From Methanosarcina spelaei (GTDB lineage Archaea > Halobacteriota > Methanosarcinia > Methanosarcinales > Methanosarcinaceae), in assembly GCF_002287235.1 (NCBI RefSeq), contig NZ_LMVP01000335.1:1-33682 (forward strand): a DNA stretch of 33,682 bases, read 5' to 3'. A model generated the notes under the pieces. The model ran no database searches. It was not told where the DNA came from and worked only from the letters and a program-made list of their open reading frames with translations. Positions 1-8,244 of this stretch are shown piece by piece. Numbering within the stretch: position 1 is the stretch's first letter; each line of letters opens with the position of its first letter. Made by a program: the position numbers and the translations under genes.

Positions 1-133
1 TATACTTTTGTCCACCATGACCTAACTTAATTGCTTCTATGGCTGCATATCTCCTTCTGTCTCTCTCATTCAAAGAATCAAAAAATGATTTCATTTGCTT
101 TTCTGTTTCTTCCGGATATTTTTTGCGTAGCAT
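1..133 (-). CDS. ISAzo13-type transposase, N-terminal part only
   Basis: On the minus strand an ATG at 133 opens a 44-codon frame that runs off the left edge; a stop codon lies directly before that ATG, so this start is well defined. The residues include the run NERDRRRYAAIEAIKLGHGG, which matches my memory of the N-terminal region of ISAzo13-family transposases (an ERDRRRYAA..A.KLGHGG pattern ahead of the helix-turn-helix). Only the first part is in the window, so completeness cannot be judged. The gene points away from the truncated permease to its right, and the IS end probably lies between 134 and about 224. Family assignment is from memory of the motif. Confidence 0.75.
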   Translation of the reverse strand, partial: MLRKKYPEETEKQMKSFFDSLNERDRRRYAAIEAIKLGHGGQKY

Positions 134-224
134 TCAAATAAATTCCTTTATGGTTTGTATCAGTTAAAACAGAATTATCTTTAGGCAATGAAAATATTTG
201 AATTTATATCTTTGTAATTCCTAA
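134..224. mobile_element. presumed terminal segment of the ISAzo13-type element
   Basis: This 91-bp non-coding stretch lies between the transposase start at 133 and the point (about 225) where readable permease homology begins. A TAA in the permease frame at 222-224 marks the abrupt loss of its reading frame. I infer that the insertion-sequence end falls here. I could not identify the terminal inverted repeat because the other end is outside the window. Confidence 0.4.
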
Positions 225-2078
225 GTAGCAGCTGCAACCGGCGTGATCCTGTTAGTAATTAACTATCGTGGAGCAAAAAGCAGCGGTTCACTACAGAACT
301 TTATCGTGATCTTTTTGCTGGTAATCCTGGCTTTCTTCATAGCCCGAGTATCTTTTATAGTTAATCCGGCTGACTTTTCATCTGCCACATCTTATGGGGC
401 TACCTCAATAATCACAACAGCAGGAGTTGTTTTCATATCCTATCTCGGGCTTGCAGAAGCTGCCGCAGTGTCCGAGGAAGTAAAAAACCCATCAAAGAAC
501 CTGCCACTGGCTTTTATCTCTTCAGCCATTGTAGTAACCTTATTCTACGTTGGTATAATGGCAGTGGTTGTAGGATTCTCTAACCTTCAAGGAATCATGA
601 CATCAGTTACTCCCCTTGCTGATATTGCAGGTCTGATGGCAGGAGAATCCGGAAGAATAGCAATAGAACTGGGTGCGCTGCTTGCTACCCTTTCCACAGC
701 TAACGGCGCTATATTATCGTCTTCCAGATTTCCTTTTGCCATGAGCAGAGATGCACTTATGCCTGAATGGTTTGTTCTCATCCATCAAAAGTTTGAAACT
801 CCTCATAATGCTATACTGGTAACAGGAACAGTAATGGTCTTGCTTTTATTCCTGTTCGACATAGAGGAGCTTGCAAGATTGGGTGGAGCTTTTAATATTT
901 TGATATTTATCCTGCTAAATATGGCAGTGATAATCCTCAGAAAAAGAACCCTGCCAGGATATGAACCCACTTTTCGCGACCCTTTCTTCCCCTATACGCA
1001 GATTTTCGGGATACTCGGGAGCATAGTACTTCTTCCCATGCTTGGTGGATTACCTCTTCTCTTCACAGTAATGATGATTTTTGCCGGGATTGGCTGGTAC
1101 TCATTTTACGGAAGGGGCAAAGCCGTTCCTGAGTATAACTTATTTGACCTGCTGGAGAATACTGTAGAAAAGAAGGAGATTAAGCCTGTCTCCCTGGTAA
1201 AAGTGCTCGTACCGATCTCCAATCCGAAACATGAGCGTGATCTTTTGAAATTGGCAGACTTTATGGGAAGCGAGATAGTCTGCCTCCACGTTATTGAAGT
1301 ACCGGATCAAACAAACTTAAAGTTAGCTCAGGAAGCATATCATGAGAAAAAGATAGAAATGGACTGCCGTTTCAAAGAAGAATTTGAGAGTTATCCTGCA
1401 ATTCTCGGACATAAAAGAGAATATATTGCTGCCTTTGACCACAGCATATCAAACTCAATTCTGGAGCAGGCTGAAATTGAGCAGGCAGACATGATTATTA
1501 TGGGATGGCACGAACCAAAGAGATTCGAGTACTTACATGATGTTACAAACCAGGTTATCCTGTCCTCAAAAAGTCCAATAGCGTTATTAAAGGGGCATCT
1601 ACCTGACAGCATAAACAAAATCCTTGTAGGGTATAACGGTAAAGAAAACTCGGTCTATGGCCTTTATCTCGCAGAAAAACTGGCTATAAACACAGGTGCC
1701 GGAGTAGAAATTATCAGTATCATTAGCCCTGATGAAGCTCAGGAAAAAAGGCAGAAAATTACTGACGAACTTGAGAGTCTCATTGAGAAAATAACTTCTA
1801 TACCTGTTAGTTTCAGAGTACTTGAGAAATATTCCATAGAAGATGCTCTACTGGAGGCCTCAAATAACAATGATCTGCTAATCATTGGAGACTCAAGTGA
1901 AAGATTTAAGATTTCTTTACTTGGGACTCTATCGCAGAGAATTGCCAGGCATTCTAAGAAACCTATAGTGATAGTCAAGAAACCAAAACCAATCTCAAGA
2001 GAAAGTTTTAATTATCTGGTTAAAAAACCTGCCCGTAGAATATATGCAAGTCTCAGGGGGAAAAGAGGTCAAAACTAA
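225..2078 (+). pseudogene. APC-superfamily permease with two universal stress protein domains, 5'-truncated
   Basis: The frame is open from 225 and could start at GTG 243, giving 611 residues. The N-terminal part has about seven hydrophobic segments and the typical APC stretch SEEVKNPSKNLPLA. Two universal-stress (UspA-like) domains follow, roughly residues 315-455 and 456-590; the second ends in a recognisable SQRIARHSKKPIVIVKK. Full APC permeases have about 12 membrane helices. The first four to five are missing here, and the open frame already reads as mid-protein (VAAATGVILLVINYRG) before the GTG. I therefore read it as a permease cut by insertion of the IS element at its left. A functional protein starting at GTG 243 is possible but unlikely to transport. 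The substrate cannot be predicted, and the USP domains suggest nucleotide-linked control. Confidence 0.75.
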
Positions 2079-2532
2079 CTTGGATAAATCAAAAGCATCT
2101 TGGTTTAAAAGAACTCGGTTCAAGCCCAATCCCATAAGGTGGGATAAAATTACACAACGGTTTCGGATAAAACCACTCAAGGAGATGCACGTGTTTCGTT
2201 TTCTCTTCAGTGTGCCAATTTTTCTTTAAAATTAGAAATCCTAATAAATTGATAGTTTGAGAATCCAATAGCAAGAGAACTAAACTTGGTCAGTATACAA
2301 AAATTTGACTTTGAATTTACAGGAAATTTGTGACACTGCCTCTTTCCCTTCCGTCTCAAAAGTTTGGGATTTTAGTTACAAAGTAGAGCTATATATAGAA
2401 GGTCAATATAAGATTAGTATAACATTATAGGCAAAAGCTTATAAAAACAACTACATGTGAGTATTAATCAGCTCTTATTTTTTTAAGTGTGAAGTCCAGA
2501 TGGACAATGCACATTTGAGAGGGGGAGGACTT
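2079..2532. other. intergenic region with hairpin and promoter
   Basis: No convincing gene is seen in these 454 bp. A short hairpin (ATCCCA, 5-nt loop, TGGGAT) lies at 2129-2145, about 50 bp past the permease stop, and may end that transcript. A TATA-like CTATATATAG at 2388-2397 probably serves the small gene at 2533, leaving a leader of about 110 nt. Confidence 0.4.
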
Positions 2533-2793
2533 ATGTCAGTTAAAATTGAATGGCAAATTTTTGAAGCCGAGGCCCAGAGCAATGGTACCTGGAGCTCGAA
2601 CAGCCCTGCACTTGCAGAGCTGCTCAACGCCATAGCAAGCCCGGACAAAATTAAGGAACCTGTTCCGGACATTGAGCACGCTATGGCTCATCTGGCTATC
2701 AAAGGGCTGCCGTATTTCAAAATGACTGAAACCACTTCAGGAAATACCAGAGTGAATAATAGTATTAAAAAGTCTTCAAGAACCATATGCTAA
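2533..2793 (+). CDS. small protein of unknown function (86 aa)
   Basis: I chose ATG 2533 because a strong purine-rich ribosome binding site (GGGGGAGGAC, 2521-2530) sits just upstream; an in-frame ATG at 2500 has no such site. The product begins MSVKIEWQIFEAEAQSNGTW and carries SNSPALAELLNAIASPDKIKEPVPDIEH in two stretches. It is soluble and mildly acidic, with a Lys/Ser/Thr-rich tail, and has no signal peptide or membrane helix. I do not recognise the family. Codon use and the clear ribosome site support a real gene. It has its own likely promoter (TATA near 2388) and is followed by a long AT-rich gap, so it is probably monocistronic. Confidence 0.6.
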   Translation: MSVKIEWQIFEAEAQSNGTWSSNSPALAELLNAIASPDKIKEPVPDIEHAMAHLAIKGLPYFKMTETTSGNTRVNNSIKKSSRTIC

Positions 2794-3009
2794 TATGAAC
2801 TCGCAGGTTAAACCCAGTAAAAGCAAGTAGTTTGTGTGTTCGGTCAAAACGTAGTTTGAAGGAAATGCGTTATTTTCATTGCACTTCTGTAGATTTATAG
2901 CATGGGAAAAACAAAACAATATAATCTTTATATAAAATTATACTATTTTTATTTTATTTAACTGTATAATACATATTTTATATTTTAGTTTTTCGTAACT
3001 TTATCTATG
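2794..3009. other. AT-rich intergenic stretch before a possible small RNA
   Basis: No gene is seen here. The stretch from about 2925 to 3000 is very AT-rich, with several TATA-like words, and could hold the promoter of the structured segment at 3010-3165. Confidence 0.3.
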
Positions 3010-3165
3010 CTGTTTTAGTGAGAGACAACGATAAACTAAACAGGTAGTAGATTCCTGATTCACTCGTTGAAATCTACTTGAGGCCTTGTTAACAAGGGTC
3101 CCAATAAGAGCACCGTAGCTATCTTCAAGCTAGCTGTCTTGCTGGTAAGGATAGAACATTCATGA
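3010..3165 (+). ncRNA. candidate structured small RNA
   Basis: A segment richer in GC than its flanks follows a very AT-rich tract. It can fold into consecutive hairpins: AGTAGATT pairs with AATCTACT around 3047-3079; the perfect 14-bp palindrome CCTTGTTAACAAGG lies at 3084-3097; and TAGCT/AGCTA arms pair around 3116-3135. It has no open frame and no Shine-Dalgarno site. No known RNA family was recognised. It could equally be a remnant of a mobile element. Strand is assigned from the AT-rich promoter-like tract on the left. Confidence 0.25.
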
Positions 3166-3210
3166 AGAATGATTGAAAAGATAAACAGATATAACTTCGA
3201 AAATCAAATC

Positions 3211-3438
3211 TTACCTTTTTACCCAGTTTCCTTTAGAATCCTTCTCATATACTTTCTTAACTGCGCTCCAGGCAACTTTGTGTGCAGTTTCCTCTCTTGT
3301 AGTGTCTCCCCGTCGTTCGGAAGGCTCTTTATACTCTTCCCAGGCGCTATTGAAAGCTTCCCTGTAAATGTCCTGCCCGTGCTCCGGCAAATTTTCCCTA
3401 ACCATTTTCGGTAGTTCGCAATTTGTTTTATACGGCAT
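3211..3438 (-). CDS. ChaB family protein
   Basis: This 75-residue protein begins MPYKTNCELPKMVRENLPEH and continues with the pattern QDIYREAFNSAWEEY, which matches the small ChaB family (PF06150), also about 75 residues in E. coli. ChaB is named as a putative regulator of the cation antiporter ChaA, but its biochemical role is uncertain, and archaeal copies occur without chaA. The start is supported by a GGGGAAT ribosome site just upstream of ATG 3438. No chaA is in the window. The plus-strand frame over the same bases (3169-3414) is a shadow. Confidence 0.8.
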   Translation of the reverse strand: MPYKTNCELPKMVRENLPEHGQDIYREAFNSAWEEYKEPSERRGDTTREETAHKVAWSAVKKVYEKDSKGNWVKR

Positions 3439-3680
3439 TTATTCCCCATTTAATTATAGGAGATTCTTTTTTAAAAGGATTTGTATAAACCGGACTGAAT
3501 CAGTATGCTTTTACTGTGAATAGAACAGTGGGCGTCCTCCTGTCAGCAGGATAACCATGTTGTTGCTTAACCTTTAAAGGCCTGGAATTAATACAACATG
3601 TTAGAGGATAAGAAACAAGAGAAAGTATACATTTTAAATATTTGAACATAGTATTTAATATAGGAGGGGAGACGTAAAAA

Positions 3681-3821
3681 ATGAACTTACTATCCCTTAT
3701 AATAAATACTAAATGCAAATACCGTGCTTCTTGTCCTCATTTTCAGAAGGGAGGTAAATATTGCGAAGGGGTAGATTACTGTAAGTGTGGGCTGTTTTTG
3801 AAAAGGAAGAGAGGAGTTTAA
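3681..3821 (+). CDS. small Cys-rich protein (46 aa)
   Basis: A short frame from ATG 3681 to TAA 3819-3821 is preceded by a strong ribosome site (GGAGGGGAG, 3663-3671). The product begins MNLLSLIINTKCKYRASCPH and has five cysteines at residues 12, 18, 28, 34 and 36, followed by a Lys/Arg-rich tail. The spacing C-x5-C-x9-C-x5-C-x-C suggests binding of zinc or an iron-sulfur cluster. Small Cys-rich proteins with C-x5-C spacing are common in methanogens, but I cannot name this one. The strong ribosome site and the compact cysteine pattern argue that it is real. Confidence 0.55.
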   Translation: MNLLSLIINTKCKYRASCPHFQKGGKYCEGVDYCKCGLFLKRKRGV

Positions 3822-4133
3822 ACTTTTTCAGTTTCATTCTTACAATTCTGGTTCTCTATCATTATGCAATAGTCTCAAACATTTCAGATATGGGAGTTTG
3901 CAGCTTATAAGCCTGGATTTATTTATAAGCCTGAATATCTCAGGTATTGTCACAAACAATAGTAAGAGTTATAGCTTAAAAGTTTATACTTGCAAGCTTT
4001 TTTGATAAGTAGATAGCTTACAAATTTATACATGCAAATCTATAGTTACAGACCTGTAGAGATAAGTTAGACCTTATTTATACTGCATATAATTTCAATT
4101 ATATTGATCCAGAAAGTTGATAAAGTGATCAGG
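3822..4133. other. intergenic region with 25-bp direct repeat
   Basis: No gene is seen. Two near-identical 25-bp copies (ATAGCTTA.AA.TTTATAC.TGCAA) lie at 3971-3995 and 4013-4037, 42 bp apart, just upstream of the lipoprotein gene. They may be regulatory direct repeats. The word TTATAAGCCTG also occurs twice (around 3905 and 3932). Confidence 0.45.
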
Positions 4134-4994
4134 GTGAAGTTTTTCAAGTTATTAAGTTTCCTTCTTCTTTTTGCATTTGCTTCCGGGTGTATATATCCTG
4201 CAGCTACGGATGAAGTTCCTGTTTCAGGTCTGAACTCAGAAGAACTGATCAAGGATTTACAGAATACAACACCCAATGAAATGGATAACCCTTTGTCTGC
4301 TGATACAGTATCTGGAGAACAAAACAAGAAAGAAGAAAATGAGAGCTCTGTATACCTGACAAACTCTACTTCTCCTGAGATACCAGAGGTTCCGACTTAT
4401 CGTGAAGAAAAAACAAACGTTGTCTATCCTAGAGAGTACAGGCGATTGTCCATGAATTTTCAGAGAGGTATTGGGTTAGAAAATGAGAAAATCGCCTCCG
4501 AAGTCTTCAATATAACTGGAAAGACCTCAGGATACAATATTAAAGGTGCTTGTGATGTTTTTGATTACGTGAACCAGCGTTGGGAGTACCGCGATGAAAA
4601 AAAAGGTGAATTTTTCTTCGATGCATCTCAGACTATAAGTGAAGGATATAAAGGGGACTGTGATGACTATTCCATAGTTATATCTTCCCTTTTAAAAAAT
4701 ATGGAGTTCAATACAAGGGTCGTTACTGTAACAAACGAAAGCTACGGGCATGCCTATCCTGAACTTTATATCGGGGATAACCAGGAAACGGCATCCGAAA
4801 TTCTCAGATATGTACAGGGTAGATATTACTATGCTGAAAATATCTGGTACTCAGGTAGAGAACTTAAAGACGGGAAGCTTCAGTACTGGTTAAACTTTGA
4901 CTGGAGCGGGTCAAATGGATACAGGCACCCCGGAGGCATATATTTTAAAGGAGCAGAGGTAATTTACTATCCTGAAGGGCTGATTGAGTTCTGA
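4134..4994 (+). CDS. transglutaminase-like lipoprotein
   Basis: A GTG at 4134 gives 286 residues beginning with a classical lipoprotein signal peptide: basic MKFFK, a hydrophobic core, and ASGC at residues 16-19, so Cys19 should be lipidated. After a Ser/Thr/Glu-rich spacer (to about residue 100) comes a transglutaminase/protease-like domain with the catalytic order Cys176 (KGDCDDYS), His206 (YGHAYPEL) and Asp256 (NFDWSG). This is the C-H-D triad of the transglutaminase-like fold. Proteins of this build sit outside the cytoplasmic membrane, and the domain may act as a peptidase or cross-linking enzyme; the substrate is unknown. GTG 4125 and TTG 4104 are alternative starts, and no start has a strong ribosome site. 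It appears to be a single-gene unit. Confidence 0.8.
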   Translation: MKFFKLLSFLLLFAFASGCIYPAATDEVPVSGLNSEELIKDLQNTTPNEMDNPLSADTVSGEQNKKEENESSVYLTNSTSPEIPEVPTYREEKTNVVYPREYRRLSMNFQRGIGLENEKIASEVFNITGKTSGYNIKGACDVFDYVNQRWEYRDEKKGEFFFDASQTISEGYKGDCDDYSIVISSLLKNMEFNTRVVTVTNESYGHAYPELYIGDNQETASEILRYVQGRYYYAENIWYSGRELKDGKLQYWLNFDWSGSNGYRHPGGIYFKGAEVIYYPEGLIEF

Positions 4995-5240
4995 AATAGG
5001 TGATAAGACAGTACTTCGGAATCATTCCTGGGATATAAAAATCCGTTTTTCCCTCGCAATATCTCAGAAAACAAAAAAGTGGAAAAAAATGTGTTAATGT
5101 CTTTTTTTCTTTATAAAACCAAGTCCTGAAACTAAGTTTTTATGATTAACTTTATATTCGCATACTTCTACCCTCTTTTAGTAAAAGAAAACTCGGGGTA
5201 TGATTACACATTGAAAAGAGACTATTAAAAGGGGAGTTTC

Positions 5241-5720
5241 ATGGAGATGAGCAATTACAGCGAATTCGTGAGAGGAGATAGAGTACGGGCTAATACGCCT
5301 CCTGAGATTAATCAGGCAATCGATACAGAAATAGCTGCAATGGTCAGGTTTTATGCGAGCAAGACCAACTATGAAATAGGCAAAAGGATTGAAGAGCTTG
5401 ATAAAGAGTGGGATATAGGAAGCATTATTGAAATCCGCGCATCTACGGCTTCTTTGATTGGAATAATACTTGGCTTAAAAAAAAGCAAAACATGGTTCAT
5501 TTTGCCCGCAATAGCTTCAACTTTCCTGCTCCAGTACGCTGTGCAGGGCTGGTGCCCTCCTGTATCTATACTAAGAAGATTCGGTTTCCGTACGAGACAG
5601 GAAATAGATCTGGAAAAATATGCACTTAAAGCTTTGCGCGGAGATTTTGATACAATTTCATCTCAAGATAACTGCATAGATCGTGCAAAGGAAGTTATCG
5701 CTGAAAGTAAATCGGTCTAA
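5241..5720 (+). CDS. membrane protein with DUF2892/YgaP-like motif, copy 1
   Basis: A 159-residue protein with a GGGGAG ribosome site just before ATG 5241. The N-terminal half is charged and likely helical (RGDRVRANTPPEINQAIDTE). It is followed by a hydrophobic hairpin of about 40 residues (SLIGIILG, FILPAIASTFLLQ) and the motif VQGWCPPVSILRRFGFRTR, which resembles the GWCP signature after the membrane segment in DUF2892/YgaP-like proteins. The C-terminal tail is hydrophilic and longer than in copy 2 (5830-6249). The first 40 residues of the two copies are almost identical, so they arose by tandem duplication. The function is unknown; the domain often sits in small inner-membrane proteins linked to sulfur chemistry. 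Confidence 0.65.
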   Translation: MEMSNYSEFVRGDRVRANTPPEINQAIDTEIAAMVRFYASKTNYEIGKRIEELDKEWDIGSIIEIRASTASLIGIILGLKKSKTWFILPAIASTFLLQYAVQGWCPPVSILRRFGFRTRQEIDLEKYALKALRGDFDTISSQDNCIDRAKEVIAESKSV

Positions 5721-5829
5721 GATAAATAGTTCGTCTTTCATTTTAAACATCTATTTTTGATATCCGAAAATTAGTAAAGTCAATTTTGTTCGTACTATAG
5801 ACCTTGTAAATCTATTAAGGGGGAGTTTT

Positions 5830-6249
5830 ATGGTAACGGATGACTATAGTAACCTCATTCGGGGAGATAGAGTACGGGCTAATACGCCTCCTGAAATCAA
5901 TCAGGCAATTGATATAGAAATAGCTGCAACAGTACGGTTCTATGCAAGCAAAACGAATTATGAAATAAACAAAAAAATTAAAGAACTAGATTTTGAATGG
6001 GACATCGAGCGCTATCTCGAAGCAAATGCAGCTATATTTACCTTTATAGGAACTGTTATGGGCTTTAAAAAGAGCCGAAAATGGTTTATTCTGCCTCTAA
6101 TAGTCTCTATTTTCCTGTTTCAACATGCAGTGCAGGGATGGTGTCCCCCTGTATCCGTATTCAGACGGCTTGGCATACGCACAAGACGGGAAATAGAAAT
6201 GGAAAAATATGCACTTAAAGCTTTGCGTGAAGATCTTATGAGCTCTTAA
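5830..6249 (+). CDS. membrane protein with DUF2892/YgaP-like motif, copy 2
   Basis: A 139-residue paralogue of the gene at 5241, with a GGGGGAG site before ATG 5830. It shares RGDRVRANTPPEINQAID, the hydrophobic hairpin, and a variant tail motif VQGWCPPVSVFRRLGIRTRR. It lacks the last 20 or so residues of copy 1. The 109-bp gap between the two has no terminator-like hairpin, so they could be co-transcribed. The DNA encoding the shared N-terminus is much more alike than the middle, which suggests either selection on this cytoplasmic segment or local gene conversion. Confidence 0.65.
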   Translation: MVTDDYSNLIRGDRVRANTPPEINQAIDIEIAATVRFYASKTNYEINKKIKELDFEWDIERYLEANAAIFTFIGTVMGFKKSRKWFILPLIVSIFLFQHAVQGWCPPVSVFRRLGIRTRREIEMEKYALKALREDLMSS

Positions 6250-6877
6250 ATAATATAGCAATATGAATCGTGAAAAGAAGGCTATACTAAAGTAGAAACA
6301 TATAATAGCTGAACTAAATGTCCAGTTTATTTTTTGTAACTGCCCAACCTACTCAAAATAAGTTGTTCACTACTTTGGATTACAAATCAAAGTTGATTGT
6401 TAACTAATGAAAAATGAAAAAATAGCCAGTAGAAGAAGTTAAAGAAAAATTTCGAATTTACCCTTTGAGTTTCAACAGTACAGTTATTAATACTGTTGTA
6501 TCCAAGTTAAACAGTTACAAAAATAAAATATCTACGACATTTACAAATTTTTAGAAATATAACGTTATCAATCGTATAAGGGTGAAAACTGTATAAGTTT
6601 TTTATTTTTTAGAAGATGAGATACTTTTCCCACATATTTAAAAAAAAGACACTATTTTTGAAACAAAATTAGTAAATTAATTAAATATATTTTTTGAAAT
6701 AAATTAGTATATTTATTTATTCAGTTTTTTTAAAACAAAATATATTATATACCAAAGTATATAAAGAAGTTATACCATAGTACAGTTTGCCGTTATGGGT
6801 TTATGATATTAAAACGAAAACAGATACTGTAAAGTTTGAAAATGTGGAACTTTATCTTATTGGATTTTTTTAATTGA
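6250..6877. other. long AT-rich region upstream of gvpA1
   Basis: No gene is seen in this 630-bp stretch, which is strongly AT-rich between 6600 and 6760. It is the upstream region of the gas vesicle cluster and probably contains its promoter and regulatory sites. Confidence 0.4.
6753..6765 (+). promoter_or_regulatory. candidate archaeal BRE/TATA promoter for gvpA
   Basis: CAAAG followed by TATATAAA (6758-6765) is a good BRE/TATA match. It would start transcription near 6785-6790 and leave a leader of about 200 nt before gvpA1. A weaker TATA-like ACTTTATCTTA near 6850 would instead put the start site on top of the palindrome at 6878. Confidence 0.4.
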
Positions 6878-6893
6878 TGGCAGTTAACTGCCA
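6878..6893. promoter_or_regulatory. perfect 16-bp palindrome upstream of gvpA1
   Basis: TGGCAGTTAACTGCCA is a perfect inverted repeat 99 bp before the gvpA1 start. The same sequence with one change (TGGCGGTTAACTGCCA) is found at 12574-12589 before gvpJ. The recurrence at two gvp promoters points to a specific DNA-binding regulator of the cluster. Confidence 0.6.
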
Positions 6894-6991
6894 GTACAAT
6901 TAATGCTAAAGTATGCCAATCCTATAAGAGAAAAAAATCTCCACTCTAATTCGCATATCTGTATAAACCCAGACATGGATGGTGAATAAAA

Positions 6992-7222
6992 ATGGTTTCA
7001 CAGAGTCCAGACAGTTCCAGCCTGGCAGAAGTGCTTGACAGGATTCTTGACAAAGGTATAGTTGTTGACGTATGGGCAAGAGTTTCACTTGTCGGTATTG
7101 AAATCCTGGCAATTGAAGCAAGAGTAGTTGTTGCATCTGTTGACACATTCCTGCACTATGCAGAAGAGATCACAAAAATCGAAATTGCTGCAAAAGAAGA
7201 AAAACCAGCTATTGCAGCATGA
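6992..7222 (+). CDS. gvpA: gas vesicle structural protein GvpA, copy 1
   Basis: A 76-residue protein with the unmistakable GvpA core: [43 protein letters not shown] read in consecutive parts. GvpA is the small hydrophobic protein that forms the ribbed gas-permeable wall of the vesicle. Helix 1 spans about residues 9-20, the beta hairpin about 25-50, and helix 2 about 52-62. The tail is Lys/Glu/Ala-rich. A GGTGA site (6980-6984) precedes the start. It is the first of three near-identical copies with a 267-bp period. It ends in TGA, the other two in TAA. Confidence 0.97.
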   Translation: MVSQSPDSSSLAEVLDRILDKGIVVDVWARVSLVGIEILAIEARVVVASVDTFLHYAEEITKIEIAAKEEKPAIAA

Positions 7223-7258
7223 TCTCATAAAAACAGAATAAAAATTGGAGTGATGACA

Positions 7259-7489
7259 ATGGTTTCACAGAGTCCAGACAGTTCCAGCCTGGCAGAAGTG
7301 CTTGACAGGATTCTTGACAAAGGTATAGTTGTTGACGTATGGGCAAGAGTTTCACTTGTCGGTATTGAAATCCTGGCAATTGAAGCAAGAGTAGTTGTTG
7401 CATCTGTTGACACATTCCTGCACTATGCAGAAGAGATTACAAAAATCGAAATTGCTGCAAAAGAAGAAAAACCAGCTATTGCAGCATAA
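7259..7489 (+). CDS. gvpA: gas vesicle structural protein GvpA, copy 2
   Basis: This encodes the same 76-residue protein as copy 1. Besides the stop codon, I see one synonymous change (ATT for ATC near 7437). I chose ATG 7259 because it aligns with copy 1 and has the site TTGGAGTGA just upstream; an in-frame ATG nine bases earlier is less likely. The 36-bp spacer on each side of this copy is identical, so the repeat unit includes gene plus spacer. The copies are probably co-transcribed and raise the dose of wall protein. Confidence 0.97.
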   Translation: MVSQSPDSSSLAEVLDRILDKGIVVDVWARVSLVGIEILAIEARVVVASVDTFLHYAEEITKIEIAAKEEKPAIAA

Positions 7490-7525
7490 TCTCATAAAAA
7501 CAGAATAAAAATTGGAGTGATGACA

Positions 7526-7756
7526 ATGGTTTCACAGAGTCCAGACAGTTCCAGCCTGGCAGAAGTGCTTGACAGGATTCTTGACAAAGGTATAGTTGTT
7601 GACGTATGGGCAAGAGTTTCACTTGTCGGTATTGAAATCCTGGCAATTGAAGCAAGAGTAGTTGTTGCATCTGTTGACACATTCCTGCACTATGCAGAAG
7701 AGATCACAAAAATCGAAATTGCTGCAAAAGAAGAAAAACCAGCTATTGCAGCATAA
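7526..7756 (+). CDS. gvpA: gas vesicle structural protein GvpA, copy 3
   Basis: The protein is identical to copies 1 and 2, with a TTGGAGTGA site before ATG 7526. Similarity to the other copies ends within about 25 bp after the stop. The sequence then runs directly into the small inverted-repeat element at 7779-7929, which may separate the gvpA transcript from the genes downstream. Confidence 0.97.
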   Translation: MVSQSPDSSSLAEVLDRILDKGIVVDVWARVSLVGIEILAIEARVVVASVDTFLHYAEEITKIEIAAKEEKPAIAA

Positions 7757-7778
7757 TTTCATAAAAACAAAGTAAAAA

Positions 7779-7929
7779 GGCTGTATCAAAACTCGATTCG
7801 TTTTGATAATTGGATAATATGTATTATTGCCTTAAATTCAGGAGGGCAATTATTCCGAATTTAAGACATAAGTAACCTAGTAAAATATGTTATTCCAGTT
7901 GCAAAATCAAATGTAGTTTTGATACAACC
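7779..7929. mobile_element. MITE-like element, 151 bp, with 15-bp terminal inverted repeats
   Basis: The left end GGCTGTATCAAAACT (7779-7793) and the right end AGTTTTGATACAACC (7915-7929) are inverted repeats with one mismatch in 15. Inside, CTTAAATTC and GAATTTAAG form a further inverted pair (about 7833-7870). There is no open frame. I see no clear target duplication at the borders. The structure is that of a miniature inverted-repeat element or of a large RNA hairpin; the parent transposon is not in the window. Confidence 0.6.
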
Positions 7930-8244
7930 TGCTTATATTAGATTTGGATTGCTATGACTTAGTTCCGAAATCTAGTGAGAAATGTAAAACCAAGAATACT
8001 AAATTTCTAAACCGAATACAAATTGTTGAACGTCTATAAATAGATATCTAGAGATGTTGAACATTAGGGCCAATTAAAGGAATTGTCTATCATATAAATT
8101 TAGCTTCCAATTTAAAAGTTCAAGTTAGCTAGATTTCCGGAAATGAGTCAATTATATATGAAAATTCGGTACTATAAAAAATGTTTCTGCAAAAGTGCAG
8201 AAACAAAATAGAGAAAAGGTATGTGTAAAAAGGAGGTCAAAAAT
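7930..8244. other. leader and promoter region of the gvpC-position gene
   Basis: No gene is seen in the first 300 bp. Candidate sites in order are the perfect palindrome ATTTCCGGAAAT (8133-8144), a TATA-like TTATATAT near 8150-8158, and a leader hairpin at 8183-8204 (GTTTCTGC, 6-nt loop, GCAGAAAC). A start of transcription near 8180 would place the hairpin at the very 5' end of the mRNA, where it may stabilise it. Confidence 0.45.
8183..8204 (+). promoter_or_regulatory. 5' leader hairpin
   Basis: A perfect 8-bp stem (GTTTCTGC/GCAGAAAC) with loop AAAAGT lies 40 bp before the ATG at 8245. It could stabilise or regulate this mRNA. Confidence 0.45.

Larger units (their letters stand above)
6992..7756 (+). 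repeat. 267-bp tandem repeat carrying gvpA (three copies)
   Basis: The starts at 6992, 7259 and 7526 are exactly 267 bp apart. Coding parts differ by only one or two bases and the two 36-bp spacers are identical. Such uniformity suggests a recent amplification or ongoing gene conversion. Confidence 0.95.

Noticed and set aside
2044-2229. A 61-codon plus-strand frame over the end of the permease
   Set aside because: It overlaps the permease in another frame, has no own ribosome site, and the protein is not recognisable.
6906-7682. Minus-strand frames of 62-80 codons opposite the gvpA copies
   Set aside because: They are shadows of the three identical gvpA genes, repeat with the same period and have no ribosome sites.
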